Assembly (NCBI RefSeq): GCF_017591435.1
Contig: NC_059304.1
Coordinates: forward strand, 29,074,520-29,138,519
Origin: Portunus trituberculatus
Lineage: Eukaryota > Arthropoda > Malacostraca > Decapoda > Portunidae
Length of the DNA stretch: 64,000 bases
Reading direction: 5' to 3'
The position numbers were made by a program, and so were the translations under genes. Positions 37,851-50,929 of this stretch are shown here, piece after piece (the stretch's first letter is position 1; each line of letters opens with the position of its first letter). A model generated the notes under the pieces. It worked only from the letters and a program-made list of their open reading frames with translations. It made no database searches and was not told the DNA's origin.

Positions 37851-38804
37851 TTACATTCCGCTCATACGTAAGTTTCTTTAGTCCTTTCTTGCTGTACTTT
37901 TCTGGGTTATGAACCACTTCCTCAGTCTCATATCCAAGATTCTCCAGAAAACTCTTTCTTCTCCTCTTCTGTCCTCTCTTCATTTTTTTCAAAGCCTCCT
38001 TTCTCAACTCATTTAACATTTCTCTTTCCTTTTCACCGAGATCTCTTCTCAACCAAATCTTCCTTGTTGTTTCCTGCTGGGCTAGCCTCCATGACTTCTC
38101 CACCAATTCATCTACATCCTTTTGTGACTTAAGTTTGATTCTTATTGGCCTCATACCTTCTCTTGTGAACTTTCCAATTCTATGGAAGTCCTCTATTTCT
38201 TGTACTAGGTCTTTTCCTCCTCCTGCACCACATTAATGATATTATTTATCACCTTTTTATGTTTTTCTCTCTCCATTTTACTCGGTGTCTTATCCTCCTC
38301 CACACCAAATATCACCACACATCTCTTTTGTCTACAGTTTCCCTCACCAATGTCTCATTTGATTTAATAACCTTCACCACTTTCTCAGCAATCTTCTCTT
38401 CTATGATCTGTTGATCTATAATTTCAGCAAGGCCCAAAGTTTTCTCCCCAGACTCTTTGATTTCCTTTTCCAGACTTGCAACTTTGTAATTTACCTCCTT
38501 TCTTTCCACTTCCTGACTTTTTTCCATTCAGCCTGCTTCTCCATCACTTTTCCTAGAGATTCTCCACATTTTTCGCAATTCACTTTAATTAGCTTAACTT
38601 CCTCTTTCAGTACTTCATTTTCCTTCTTCATATCGGCACACTCTTTCATTACATTGTCATAACTCGTTTCCAGGCCCCATACTTTTCAAACAGTTTTTCA
38701 ATTTTACCTTCCAACTCCAGAATTTTCTTCACATAAGCGCTCTTCTCCATTATTCCTTGAAATCCTGTGAAGTCTGATTCATCTTTCGAGTTCACGGCCG
38801 CCAT
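37760..38804 (-). pseudogene. ORF1-like region of element d
   Basis: The start is the ATG at 38804 (MAAVNSKDESDFTGFQG), just inside the 5' UTR. A coiled-coil stretch follows (KKILELEGKIEKLFEKYG; EVNYKVASLEKEIKESGEK), then a basic RNA-binding-like region (RPIRIKLKSQKDVDELVEKS; LRRDLGEKEREMLNELRKEA). It runs into the endonuclease start MYSNINGVISGF near 37850 without an evident separate start, so ORF1 and ORF2 may be fused or overlapping. Frame breaks fall near 38660, 38525 and 38300. Confidence 0.7.
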
Positions 38805-39032
38805 GTTGCGCAGATGTAAACAAACCAGCTGATGGCTCAAACGCAAGCTACAGTTTATATTCACCTTCCCTGGACATTATTTTGCTAATCAACAGTTAAC
38901 ATGACTATATGGAGACGGGACAAACATTACCAGCTCCTTTCCCACCTTGGTTACTCTTAGGCAATGGTAACTGTAGAATTAGAGATGATTGCTCTGGAGC
39001 TCAGCGACCACATCCGCCATCGACGATGTCCC

Positions 39033-39036
39033 GTGT

Positions 39037-39090
<54 letters not shown>
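39033..39090. repeat. (GT)n junction tract
   Basis: About 58 bp of GT (one AT interruption) lies exactly between the 5' end of element d and the 3' tail of element e. Confidence 0.97.
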
Positions 39091-39092
<2 letters not shown>

Positions 39093-39149
39093 TCACCTAG
39101 TTGTTGTAATTTTTACAGGGCCTGGGTATTATACTCGTGTGGCCCCGTC

Positions 39150-42037
39150 TCAATATCTACACACATCCAACTTTCCTTTAAAACTATGCACACTTCTCGC
39201 TGACACCACCTCCTCACTCAGACTATTCCACACCTCCACACATATCTGTGGGAAACTATATTTCTTCACATCTTTCAAGCATATTCCGTTGGCTATCTTT
39301 TTACTATGCGATCTCGAAGTTCTATTTAAATTTTCCTCTCTCAACATCATTTGCTCATTATCCACTTCATCCAAACCGCTCAACAGTTTATAAACCTGTA
39401 TCAAATCTCCTCTTTCTCTTCTTTGTTCCAAGGTAAGCAAATTCATTTCTTTTAATCTCTCCTCATAGGTCATTTCTGCCAATTCTGGAACCATTTTTGT
39501 TGCCATTCTCTGCAATCTCTCCAACTTCCTTATATGCTTCTTTTTATAAGGGGACCAAACCACCCCAGCATATTCCAATCTTGGTCTAATCACAGTACTA
39601 ATTAATTTCTTCATCATATCTTTATCCATATAATGAAAGGCTAATCCAATATTTCTAATCAAATTATATATTTCTGCAAACATCTTGTCAATATGAGCCT
39701 CAAACTGCCCATGGTCTTGTATTATCACTCCCAAATCCTTTTCCTTTTCCACCTTTTTCAATACTACTTCTTCACCCATCTTATATAACCCTCTTGGCCA
39801 TCTTCCACTCTTCCCCATCTCCATTACATGACTTTTGCTCAGATTGAATTCCATCTCCCACCTCTTGCTCCACTCCCAAATCCTATCTAGATCTGCCTGT
39901 AAAATTTCACAATCTTCTTCACTTTTTCACACACCTACACAATTTCGCATCATCTGCAAACAAGTTAATATAACTGTTTACTCCCTCTGGCATATCATTA
40001 ATATAGACAAGGAAAAGTATTGGTGACAGCACTGAACCTTGTGGGACTCCACTCTCCACCACCAATCAGTCCGACTTTGCATCCCTTATTACCATTCTCA
40101 TCTCCCTCCATCTCAAATAGCTTTCCATCCATTTTAACAATTTTTCCTTCAGTCCTCCATAAATCTCTAATTTCCATAGCAGTCTCATGTGAGGTACCTT
40201 GTCAAAAGCTTTTTTCAAATCCAAATATACACAGTCCATCCATCCCTCTCTCTCTTGTATTTTGTCAACCACTCTTGAATAAAAGCTCAATAGATTTGTT
40301 ACACATGACCTCCCTTTCCTAAAGCCAAATTGATGATCCGATAATAACTTATGATCCTCCAAGAACCGTATCCAATATTTTTTTATCACCCTCTCACAAA
40401 TCTTACCGACCACACTTGTTAAAGACACAGGTCTATAGTTAAGAGGCTCTTCCTTACTGCCTTCCTTATAAATGGGCACCACTTCAGCTCTTTTCCACTC
40501 CACCGGTACTTCCCCCGTTTCTAATGAGCACCTTATAATGTCATATAATGGATCTATCAATTCTTCTCTACATTCCTTCAATAATTTACCTGAAACTTCA
40601 TCTGGCCCCATCGCTTTATCATCTTTAAGTTCCTCCAACATTTTATATAACTCCTTTTTAGGTATCTTAATGTCATCCATGTGCACATTTCCTTCTACAT
40701 TTTGAGGCTTTACAAACATTGTTTCTTTAGTAAATACTTGTTGAAACCTATTATTTAGCAATTCCGTGATATTCTTAGGGTCATCTACTATCCCTTGCTC
40801 TCCTTTTAATCTTTCAATGGACTCTCTCTTTTTAAGTTTACCATTTATGAACCTGTAAAACAATTTTGGATGTTCCTTACTCTTGTCTACAATATCTTTT
40901 CAAATTTTCTTTCTTCCTCCCTCCTTACCCTCACATACTCATTTCTCGCCACTCTATAATTCTCCTTATTTAGTATATTCCTGTTCTTTTTCCATCTTTT
41001 CCAAGCCACATATCTTTTCTTTAGCCTTAACACAAGTTGCATTAAACCAATCCTTTCTTCCTTCCTCTCTCGGTTTATACTTTGGTACAAATTTCATAAC
41101 TCCTTCTTTATAATATTTCATAGAAATCTCCTATTTTTTTTGCACTTCTCTGATTTGTAACCTCTCCTCCCAATCTAATGTTCTGAAATAATTTTTCAAA
41201 TTTTCTGTGTCCATCTTTCTATAATTCAATCTACCACTCCTGTATGTCTCATCTCTCCTTCGCTGTGTTATTGCCATCTGCATTTCCATGACCACATGAT
41301 CACTCTTCCCCAATGGACATTCATATTGTATATCCCCACATAGGTACACTTCTCGTGTTAACACCAAATCCAGTCTAGCGGGTTCATCATCTCCTCTATA
41401 TCTAGTATTTTCTTTCACCCTCTGTTCCATCATATTTTCCATCATTAGATTAAGGAATCTCTCTCCCCATGCTTCCTTTCCAACACCACTTACTAGATTT
41501 TCCCAATCCACTTCTTTATAATTAAAATCTCCTACTAGTATCACCTTTCTTTTTCCAATTAATACACTTTCCAAACTCTGTAAAGTATCCTTGATCATAT
41601 TGTCGTATTCCCTTAATATCCAAGAATTTGTTTTAGGAGATACATAGATCACCATGATTATTAATTCTTTTCCATCACTTTTTAACCTTATGCTTATCAC
41701 TTCTGCATTGTTCTTCCCATACCAAACCTTATCCACATTTATCTCCATTTATCTCCTTCATAATCATAACTCCTCCACCTTTACCCTCTCTAGCCTTTCT
41801 CCATATATTATATTTATTATCCAAATTTACCTTTGTTTTTTCATGTAATTTTGTTTCCGTCAAACACACTATATCAGGCTTCTCCACCATCACATAGTCT
41901 TGCAATTCTAATCTACTTGACAGTATCCCATCTATATTAGTATACATTACGGTCCACCTACTGCTCCCTCTAGGGGTTCCTCTACATTCCTTCTTTCCAC
42001 ATACCATTTTCTGACTCTCTCTCCTATAGCTCTCCAA
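39150..42037 (-). pseudogene. Endonuclease-reverse transcriptase of element e
   Basis: The endonuclease starts VMYTNIDGILSSRLELQDYV near 41945, with PDIVCLTETKLHEKTK, VILVGDFNYKEVDWE (about 41540) and LGKSDHVVMEM (about 41310). RT motifs are MGPDEVSGKLLKECREELI (about 40610), LNYRPVSLTSVVGKIC, HQFGFRKGRSCVTNLLSFYS and DLKKAFDKVPHMRLL. The region with the catalytic FADD box near 39950 is broken. 39854-39150 is an intact 234-codon C-terminal segment ending KGKLDVCRY. Breaks lie near 41750, 41110, 40870, 40060 and 39900. Confidence 0.9.
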
Positions 42038-42845
42038 AAAAACTTTTCCTTTTCCTCTTCAGACTGTTCATCATTTTTCCTTCTCGCCTCTTCCAACAAT
42101 TCATTATATCTTCTCCTCTCTTCCTTATTTCTATTTTTTCTTACGTACACCTCTTTACAACCTTCTACCTCTCTTGATTTCGATGTTCTATATAAAATAT
42201 CCTCACCCAGTCTATGGATCTCTTCTACTTCTTCTTGTAGGTCTTTTTTTTCATCATAATTTAGATTTTTGAACAGATCTCTTACCGTTTTCAATTCTTC
42301 TTTAATTCTCTTAGGCTTATATGTTATATTTTGTTCTTTCATCCCAAATATTATCACACTCTTCTTCTTTTCTGCTATTTCTCTTATCAATGTTTCCTTG
42401 TTCTTCATAACATTAACCAATTCCTTAGACCTTTCTTTTTTGTCCTTCATTCAACTGATCTTTAATTATTTCTTGTAATCCAACCATCTCCGCTTCCCTC
42501 GACTCAGTCCATTGTGTTTTCTTCAGTTCCCACTCTTTTAAACTTCTCACTTTGCTCACTGATCATTTCCTTAAAGTCATCTTTTTCCTTTACAACTTTC
42601 TCCATTTTCTCCTCCAACCATCTCTTGTATTTTTCAACCTCCTCTCTCAAGTGTGCATTCTCATCCACCAATCGTTTTTCATTTTCCTCCAATCTCCTGA
42701 CTCTTTCCTTCAAAGCCTTGCGGAATTCTCTATCTTGCTCATCCTTACTCCTTTGAAATTTTAACTCCTTCACCAACTCCTCAAATTTCTTCTCTAATAT
42801 TACCAATCTACCTTGCATTGTTGCCCCTTTTGATGATGGACTCAT
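41950..42845 (-). pseudogene. ORF1-like protein of element e (two segments)
   Basis: The first segment begins at 42845 (MSPSSKGATMQGRLVILEKK) and is a long charged coiled coil (RVRRLEENEKRLVDENAHLR). After a break near 42500-42450 the second segment carries VIIFGMKEQN (an RRM-like strand) and a basic helix-rich tail (RNKEERRRYNELLEEARRKN). The end overlaps the endonuclease start by about 90 bp in another frame. CR1-type ORF1 proteins bind element RNA. Confidence 0.7.
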
Positions 42846-42995
42846 ATTTTGAATGGCTACTTTTGGTTTTGCTCCCTGGGCCTCCTCGGCATATTTTTAA
42901 TTTGGGAACTTATTTCTTACGGGTCTATCCATTTCACTCTTCCTGGGAGCGTGTGGGTGTGTGGTGGAGTACACTGGCGGCCAGGCCTGGTAGCT

Positions 42996-43014
42996 TGTGT
43001 GTGTGTGTGTGTGT
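42996..43014. repeat. (GT)n junction tract
   Basis: About 19 bp of GT between the 5' end of element e and the 3' tail of element f. Confidence 0.95.
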
Positions 43015-46000
43015 ATTTACCTAATTGTATTTACCTAATTGTAACATACGGGAAAAGAGCTATGCTCGTGTTGTCCCGTCTCCATATCTATTAATGTCCA
43101 GCTTTTTCTTAAAATCATGAATATTCCTTGCGTTGACCATTTCCACGTCTAAACTATTCCATGCTTCCACCCTTCTATGAAGGAAGCTATATTTTTCACA
43201 TCTCTCCTATAAGTGGCCATTTTAGTTTTTCCCATGCCCTCTCGACATTCTTTCATTCCACATACACAGATCTTCCCTATCCATTTTTCCATGCCAATCA
43301 TCACTCTGTATATTGCTATCAGGTCTCCCTTTCTCTGTTTTCCAGGGTCGGAAGTTGCATTCTTTTCAGTCTGTCTTCATAAGTCAAATCTCTTAAGTCA
43401 GGCACCATTTTGTTGCAGCCCTCTGTACTTTCTCTAGTTTCCTTATGTGTTTCTTTAAGTTCGGAGCCCACTGTATTGTTGCATATTCAAGCCTCGGTCT
43501 TATCATTGCAGTAATTATTTTCTTCATCATTTCTTCATCTAAATATACGAACGCCACTCTTATGTTCCTCAATAAGTTCAATACTTCTCCAATTATTTTG
43601 TTTATATGTCTCTCTGGCGATAGGTCATTGGTAATTGTCACCCCAAGGTCTTTTTCTTCATGACTGGTTTTATGTCTTCATTTCCTATCTTGTACATACT
43701 CCTGATTCTTCTTTCACTCTTGCCAAACTCTATTTTCTTGCATTTTGTCGTGTTGAACTCCATTTGCCATGTACAGCTCCATTTCCATATTCTGTCCAAG
43801 TCTTCCTGGAGTAGTTCGCAATCTTTGTCACATCTCACTTTTCTTAACAATTTTGCATCGTCTGCAAATAGGCTCACATAACTGGACACCCCATCCACCA
43901 TGTCATTTATGTAGACCGCGAACATTACTGGTGCCAACACTGATCCCTGTGGAACTCCACTCTCCACCAAGCCCCATTCTGATGGTCTGTCCTTAATTAT
44001 TGTTCTCATTTCTCTTCCTACCAAAAGTCTTCCATCCATTTTAGTAAACTGCCATGCACTCCTCCTACCATTTCAAGTTTCCAGATCAGTCTCCGGTGTG
44101 GTACCTTATCAAAGGCCTTTTTTAAATCCAGATATATTCCATCAGCCCAACCATCTCTTTCCTGTATTACATCTATCACCCTCGAATAGTAACATATCAG
44201 GTTTGTCGTGCATGAACGCCCTTTTCTAAAACCAAATTGACACTCACAAAGTATGTCATTTTTCTCCAAGAAGTCTGTCCATCTATTCTTCACCACCCTC
44301 TCACACATCTTAGCTACCACACTTGTAAGTGACACTGGTCTATAGTTCAATGGGTCTCTCTTGTTACCTGATTTATAGATTGGGACAATGTTAGCTCTTT
44401 TCCAGTCTTGGGGCACTACACCTTCCCTTAATGAGGCATCAATTACTTCACAAACTTTTTCTGCCAGTTGCTCCTGCATTCTCTTAAAATCCATCCTGAT
44501 ACCCCATCAGGTCCCACAGCTTTTCTCACTTCTAAACTCCCCATCATATTCTTGATCTCCTCCACAGTTACTTGAAACTCCTTCATAATCCCTTTCTGTT
44601 CCATTACCAGTGGTTTGTCAAAAGCAGTCTCCTTTGTGAATACCTTCCGAAAGCATCCATTCATAGCCTCTGCCATTTCCTGGGATCTTCACTGCATACT
44701 CCATTTACTTCTAAACTTTCAATACTTTCTCTATTTTTGATGTTGTTGTTCACATGTCTGTAAAAAGCCTTGGTTGGTCTTTACATTTATCAATTATATC
44801 CTTTTCTTGTTTCTTTCTTTCTTCTCTTCTAATCAACACATATTCATTTCTTGCTCTTTTGTAACTTTCCCACTGCTTAATCCGTCTTTTCCTTCTCCAC
44901 CTCTTCCATGCATCCTCTTTTCTTGTTCTAGCCTTTTCACATCTATCGTTAAACCAGTCCTGCTTTCCAACTTCTCTATGTTGTCTTATTGGTACAAATT
45001 TTTCTCACCTTCTTTGTATATTTTTATAAATTCCTTCCACTTTTCATTTGCTCCTTAGCACTCTTGAATTTCATCCAATTTGTCTCTTGAAAGAATTTCT
45101 TTAGGTTTCCAAAATCTGTCTTGGCATAATTCCATCTTCCCACTTTATATTCTTCATTTCTTCTAGATTTCTCTTCATCTATCACCTTGAACTCCAAAAC
45201 TGCATGATCACTCTTTGCTAAAGGGCACTCCACCCTCATCTCCTCAATGACCATTGGCTCTGTACTAAAGACCAAGTCCAGTCTTGACGATGCTCCTCTC
45301 CTCCAAACCTAGTATCTTCTTTGACCCACTGAGTTAACACATTTTCCATTGCCAGTGTCAATAGTGTATTTCCCATGTTGTCTCTGATCCTTCCATTGAC
45401 CAGTCCTCCCAACACACCTCTTTACAATTAAAATCTCCCATCATTATAGTTCGTTCACAGCCACCCAACATTTCTTCCAGACATGTTCCTGTATCACTTA
45501 TCATTTCTTCATATTCCTGTACTGACCATGCATTTGTCTTAGGTGGTACGTACACCACTATGTAGTGCCTCTTTTTCCTTCATTAGTTTCTGCTCTGATC
45601 TTTAGCACTTCTGCCTTTCCCATACCTTCTTTCACTTGATCCACCTTTATATCTTTTTAACCAGCAACATCACTCCTCCTCCCATCTTACCTACTCTATT
45701 TCTTTTCCAAACATTATATTTCCTTCTCCAACCATCATCAGGTCTTCTCCTCTCTCAGTTTTGTTTCAGTAAGACCCACAATATCTGGGTTCTTGTCCCT
45801 CAAGTAATCGTTGAGTTCTAAAATCCCGATATCACTCCATTTATGTTGGAATACATTACATTCCGCTCATACGTAAGTTTCTTTAGTCCTTTCTTGCTGT
45901 ACTTTTCTGGGTTATGAACCACTTCCTCAGTCTCATATCCAAGATTCTCCAGAAAAACTCTTTCTTCTCCTCTTCTGTCCTCTCTTCATTTTTTTCAAAG

Positions 46001-47038
46001 CCTCCTTTCTCAACTCATTTAACATTTCTCTTTCCTTTTCACCGAGATCTCTTCTCAACCAAATCTTCCTTGTTGTTTCCTGCTGGGCTAGCCTCCATGA
46101 CTTCTCCACCAATTCATCTACATCCTTTTGTGACTTAAGTTTGATTCTTATTGGCCTCATACCTTCTCTTGTGAACTTTCCAATTCTATGGAAGTCCTCT
46201 ATTTCTTGTACTAGGTCTTTTCCTCCTCCTGCACCACATTAATGATATTATTTATCACCTTTTTATGTTTTTCTCTCTCCATTTTACTCGGTGTCTTATC
46301 CTCCTCCACACCAAATATCACCACACATCTCTTTTGTCTACAGTTTCCCTCACCAATGTCTCATTTGACTTAATAACCTTCACCACTTTCTCAGCAATCT
46401 TCTCTTCTATGATCTGTTGATCTATAATTTCAGCAAGGCCCAAAGTTTTCTCCCAGACTCTTTGATTTCCTTTTCCAGACTTGCAACTTTGTAATTTACC
46501 TCCTTTCTTTCCACTTCCTGACTTTTTTCCATTCAGCCTGCTTCTCCATCACTTTTCCTAGAGATTCTCCACATTTTTCGCAATTCACTTTAATTAGCTT
46601 AACTTCCTCTTTCAGTGCTTCATTTTCCTTCTTCATATCGGCACACTCTTTCATTACATTGTCATAACTCGTTTCCAGGCCCCCATACTTTTCAAACAGT
46701 TTTTCAATTTTACCTTCCAACTCCAGAATTTTCTTCACATAAGCGCTCTTCTCCATTATTCCTTGAAATCCTGTGAAGTCTGATTCATCTTTCGAGTTCA
46801 CGGCCGCCATGTTGCGCAGATGTAAACAAACCAGCTGATGGCTCAAACGCAGGCTACAGTTTATATTTACCTTCCCTGGACATTATTTTGCTAATCAACA
46901 GTTAACATGACTATATGGAGACGGGACAAACATTACCAGCTCCTTTCCCACCTTGGTTACTCTTAGGCAATGGTAACTGTAGAATTAGAGATGATTGCTC
47001 TGGAGCTCAGCGACCACATCCGCCATCGACGATGTCCC
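43015..47038 (-). mobile_element. CR1-like retrotransposon f (family 2), full length, near-identical to d
   Basis: This roughly 4024-bp element is co-terminal with element d. The differences I noticed are mainly single-base length changes in homopolymers (for example T4 versus T5 near 44262, A4 versus A5 near 45955, C4 versus C5 near 46681). ORF1 starts at 46810 and stays open to about 46496. The RT segment 44494-44018 is intact over 158 codons and includes FGFRKGRSC and KAFDKVPHRRL. The 133-codon segment 44039-43638 with SLFADDAKLLRK is identical in protein to the one in d. Confidence 0.92.
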
Positions 47039-47062
47039 GTGTGTGTGTGTGTGTGTGTGTGT
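47039..47062. repeat. (GT)n tract at the 5' end of element f
   Basis: About 24 bp of GT between the 5' end of element f and the unrelated sequence TTTTCTAATAATTG. Confidence 0.95.
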
Positions 47063-47103
47063 TTTCTAATAATTGAATGACATTAGGAAGGGTGTTTGGA
47101 AGG

Positions 47104-47604
47104 CAGTCCCAAATGCCTTCAAAACATACACAAACTGTCCCACAATGCTCTCAAAACATGTCAAACTGTTAAAATGCCTTTAAAACATGTCAAACTGTCT
47201 TAAAATGTTCTCAAAACTTACCAAATTGTGTTGAAATACCTTTAAACCATGTCAAACTGTCTTAAATGTCCTCAAAACATGCTAAACCGTGTAAAAATGA
47301 CTTTAAAACATGTCAAACTGTTCTAAAATATTCTCGAAACATGCCAAATATTGTTAAAATCCCTTTAAAACATGTCAAACTGACTTAAATCTCTTAAAAC
47401 AAGCCAAACAGTTAAAATGCCTTTAAAACATGTCAAACTGTCTTAAAATATTCTCAAAACACGCTAAACTGTGTTGAAATGACTTAAAAACATGTGAAAC
47501 TGTCTTAAAATGTTCCCAAAACACACCAAACTGTGTTGAAATGCCTTTAAAACATGTCAAACTGTCTGAAAATGTCTTCAAAGCAAGCCAAACTGTGTTA
47601 AAAT
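47104..47604. repeat. Minisatellite, about 62-bp unit, 8 or so copies
   Basis: Each unit alternates CCTTTAAAACATGTCAAACT and TTCTCAAAACATGCCAAACT half-units separated by GTCTTAAAATG or GTGTTGAAATG. The two halves are related, so the unit is itself a dimer of about 31 bp. Copies are diverged by 5-15 percent by eye. The minus-strand frame across it (FNTVWLALKTF repeats) is only translated repeat. Confidence 0.9.
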
Positions 47605-48568
<964 letters not shown>

Positions 48569-48585
48569 CAGAACATAAGGGTTAA

Positions 48586-48908
48586 GCACCCACCCCTACC
48601 GTCCTGTTCAGCGTGAACTCAAACACTTTTGGCCTTGCGGTGATGCTATTGAAAACACCTTTAGTTCAAAACAATAACAGAATCCACTCACACCGTGTGG
48701 CCCTCCTCCACTCACTGTCTGCTATTCACCCACACAGGCCAAACTCACCTCCTGGGTGGCTGCACAAATACCACTCAGGCTTTCAAGACTCTCAACCTCA
48801 CCAGGACCTTCCTACAGTAAACAAATCAACTCGACCGCATACTGCACCTTTGGGACACTAGAGGCTGTGACACAGCCTGCATGGCCCCAGCAAACCCCCA
48901 AGAAGAAG
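48586..48908. other. Unassigned region
   Basis: About 320 bp between the TTAA end at 48585 and a truncated family A copy. No gene, no repeat recognised. Confidence 0.6.
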
Positions 48909-49617
48909 AATAACAGCGTCCAGCAGCAGCTCGTCTTCCCTCGCTCAACATGCCACCAAAACACCCTGCAACCAGCCCTGCAATGTCGCCTAGCATTGCT
49001 AAGAAGACCAGGAAGTCTCTTACTCTCAAAGTGAAGCTGGATATTATTCACAGATACGAGAGGCAAGAAAAATAATAGCACTGCTCGCCACAATGGCTTG
49101 ACTCAATCTAATTGTCTCTACTATTTTCAAGTCAGCAGACTCTATTAAGAAGGCTGTTGAGATCCTATCTTCCTTGCAAGCTAAAAGAACCACCCGAACT
49201 CGTGACTCTGCAATGAATAAAATGGAAAGCTTTGTGGAAATGAGGTACATAAGTTTTGTTTGGCGGTACAATGATGCGTCCTTTGTTTACATTCCACAGA
49301 ATGCCAGCTAGCGTCTTTCCCGCTCCACTCTCCCTCCCTTCATTAATTTAAAATCATCAACATTATAAAGTTACTTACATACATACATCAATGTACATTA
49401 TAATGACTTAGTCTTAAATTAAACTGCTTAAATGTTTAACTTCATAACTTTTACTTTCATTAAACCTTTTAAAGTACTATGTTGCACTCTCACTTTGTTT
49501 ACTCTCAATGGAAGCTCAAGGCAGGGGTCAAACTTGTTATAATTGGTTCGCTCAACGAAAATTCACACAACGAAAGATTTTTAGGAACATAACCCATTCG
49601 TTAAGTGGGGTTGCCTG
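48909..49617 (+). mobile_element. Tigger-type element, family A copy 4, 5'-truncated
   Basis: The sequence begins inside the family (AATAACAGCGTCCAGCAGCA) and continues to the right terminus TTAAGTGGGGTTGCCTG at 49617. The plus strand near 48985-49075 reads PSIAKKTRKSLTLKVKLDII, the CENPB_N start, and then breaks. The left TIR is missing. Confidence 0.82.
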
Positions 49618-49639
49618 TATATGCATTTAGTTTCATATA

Positions 49640-50135
49640 TTAAAAAACAATACCTAACTAAACATAACCTTTATTGATGTGTCTAGTATGTGTTCAGCAT
49701 AAAATATGATCAAAATTTACATAAAAACAGGTGAAAAATTACGTTATGTGGGTGGATGTGTGTGGGCAGACGGGTGAAGGAATTTTTATCTCACATCAGT
49801 CGTCCGCCCTTACACTTCCATCCACTCAACTTGCTTTTTCACCTGTTTTTATGTACATTTTGATAATATTATTAGCTCAATACATACTTGACACATCAAT
49901 GAAGGCTATGTTATGATAAATTACATTAGGTATTACTTTTTTCTATACATAAGCCTTACCTAACTTAAAGCAATCTAACTTAACCTAACCTATGCTATCC
50001 AAACCAAACTAAACCTAACCTAACCTTCATTGACGTATCTTGTACGTGTTTAGCAAAAAAATATTTTCAAACTGTTCTAAAAAAAAGAAAAAACGGGCAA
50101 AAAGGCAAGTTGAATGGGTGGATGTGTAGCAGTTA
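49640..50135. repeat. Inverted and direct copies of a 100-bp unit
   Basis: Unit 1 (about 49660-49760: TTGATGTGTCTAGTATGTGT ... AAAACAGGTGAAAAATTACG) is inverted at about 49812-49912 and occurs a third time in direct orientation at about 50028-50128. Each unit is preceded on its outer side by CCTAAC-rich text. It may be a foldback MITE plus a solo arm. Confidence 0.65.
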
Positions 50136-50929
50136 GGTGGTCTGTGGGAGAGCTTATATTGTGGGAAGTGGGGGATGGGGGGTTTAGCAAAAACGGGCTT
50201 GTGGCAAAGAGGGTTAAGAATAGACAACTCGAGTATCCTGGTGAGAGTGTTGCTGTCTAACCCAGCTGGGCTGGCCACCTGTTTAACATAACAAAAACAT
50301 TGTGGAACAAATAGTAAATTCCTGCTGTAATGTCCATGCCACTATGCCATGAGGAGGAGGAAAGCTTCACATATTTCTCTCTCTTCACTCTACAGCTGTC
50401 CAGTGATATGCTTAGTCTTTGCTCGATTGTTTTGCCACTTAAATAACATAACATAACATAAATGATAGGATAACAAATGGCCACCAGGGCCCATCTAGGT
50501 TATCCTGTATCAGTCGCACAGCGACCTCGTCATCAATACTTAAAGATACACTTACAAGTACACTTCTTGATCTTGATGAAAGCAATATTAAAATTCCCAC
50601 AAAAATAACTATGCCCATATATCACGATGTTACTAGGTAATAGTATATAATACAGTCAAAGATTTTACCTTTTTCATTGTCCAAATCCATAGATTTTAAA
50701 CTTGTAGTATGCTGTATTTAAGGTATTGATGGCAGTATTACAAGATAATCACACAAAAAAATACTTGTTTTGACTAGCTTCTCCCAAAATTATCCATACA
50801 GGATATTTAAAGATAGATACAGAATGTCAACAGTATCATAATAATCAATGTTCTATGCATCTGCATGCGCCTGGGATTTATTATATGTAACAACAATGTA
50901 GCTCATGTCAGCAAGGGACATGTAGCAGC
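50136..50929. other. Unassigned region
   Basis: No gene or recognisable element. There is a short ATAACATAACATAAC run near 50445. Confidence 0.6.

Larger units (their letters stand above)
35007..39032 (-). mobile_element. CR1-like retrotransposon d (family 2), full length, broken ORFs
   Basis: This roughly 4026-bp element runs from its 3' tail at 35007 (two ATTTACCTAATTGT units) to its 5' end at 39032 (reverse complement of GACGATGTCCC). It is nearly identical to element f (43015-47038), sharing both ends and an RT frameshift near 36470. The 5' end abuts (GT)n. Gene order on the minus strand is coiled-coil ORF1, apurinic-type endonuclease, reverse transcriptase, C-terminal region. Confidence 0.92.
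39091..42995 (-). mobile_element. CR1-like retrotransposon e (family 1 relative), full length
   Basis: This roughly 3.9-kb element starts with its 3' tail ATTCACCTAGTTGTTG at 39091 and ends with a short 5' UTR at 42995. (GT)n tracts flank both sides. It is clearly related to elements a and b but is a separate subfamily (LEYAGVVWSPYKKKHIRKLE versus LEYAGVVWTPHKKKHIRKLK). It has the longest intact reading segments of the chain. Confidence 0.92.
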
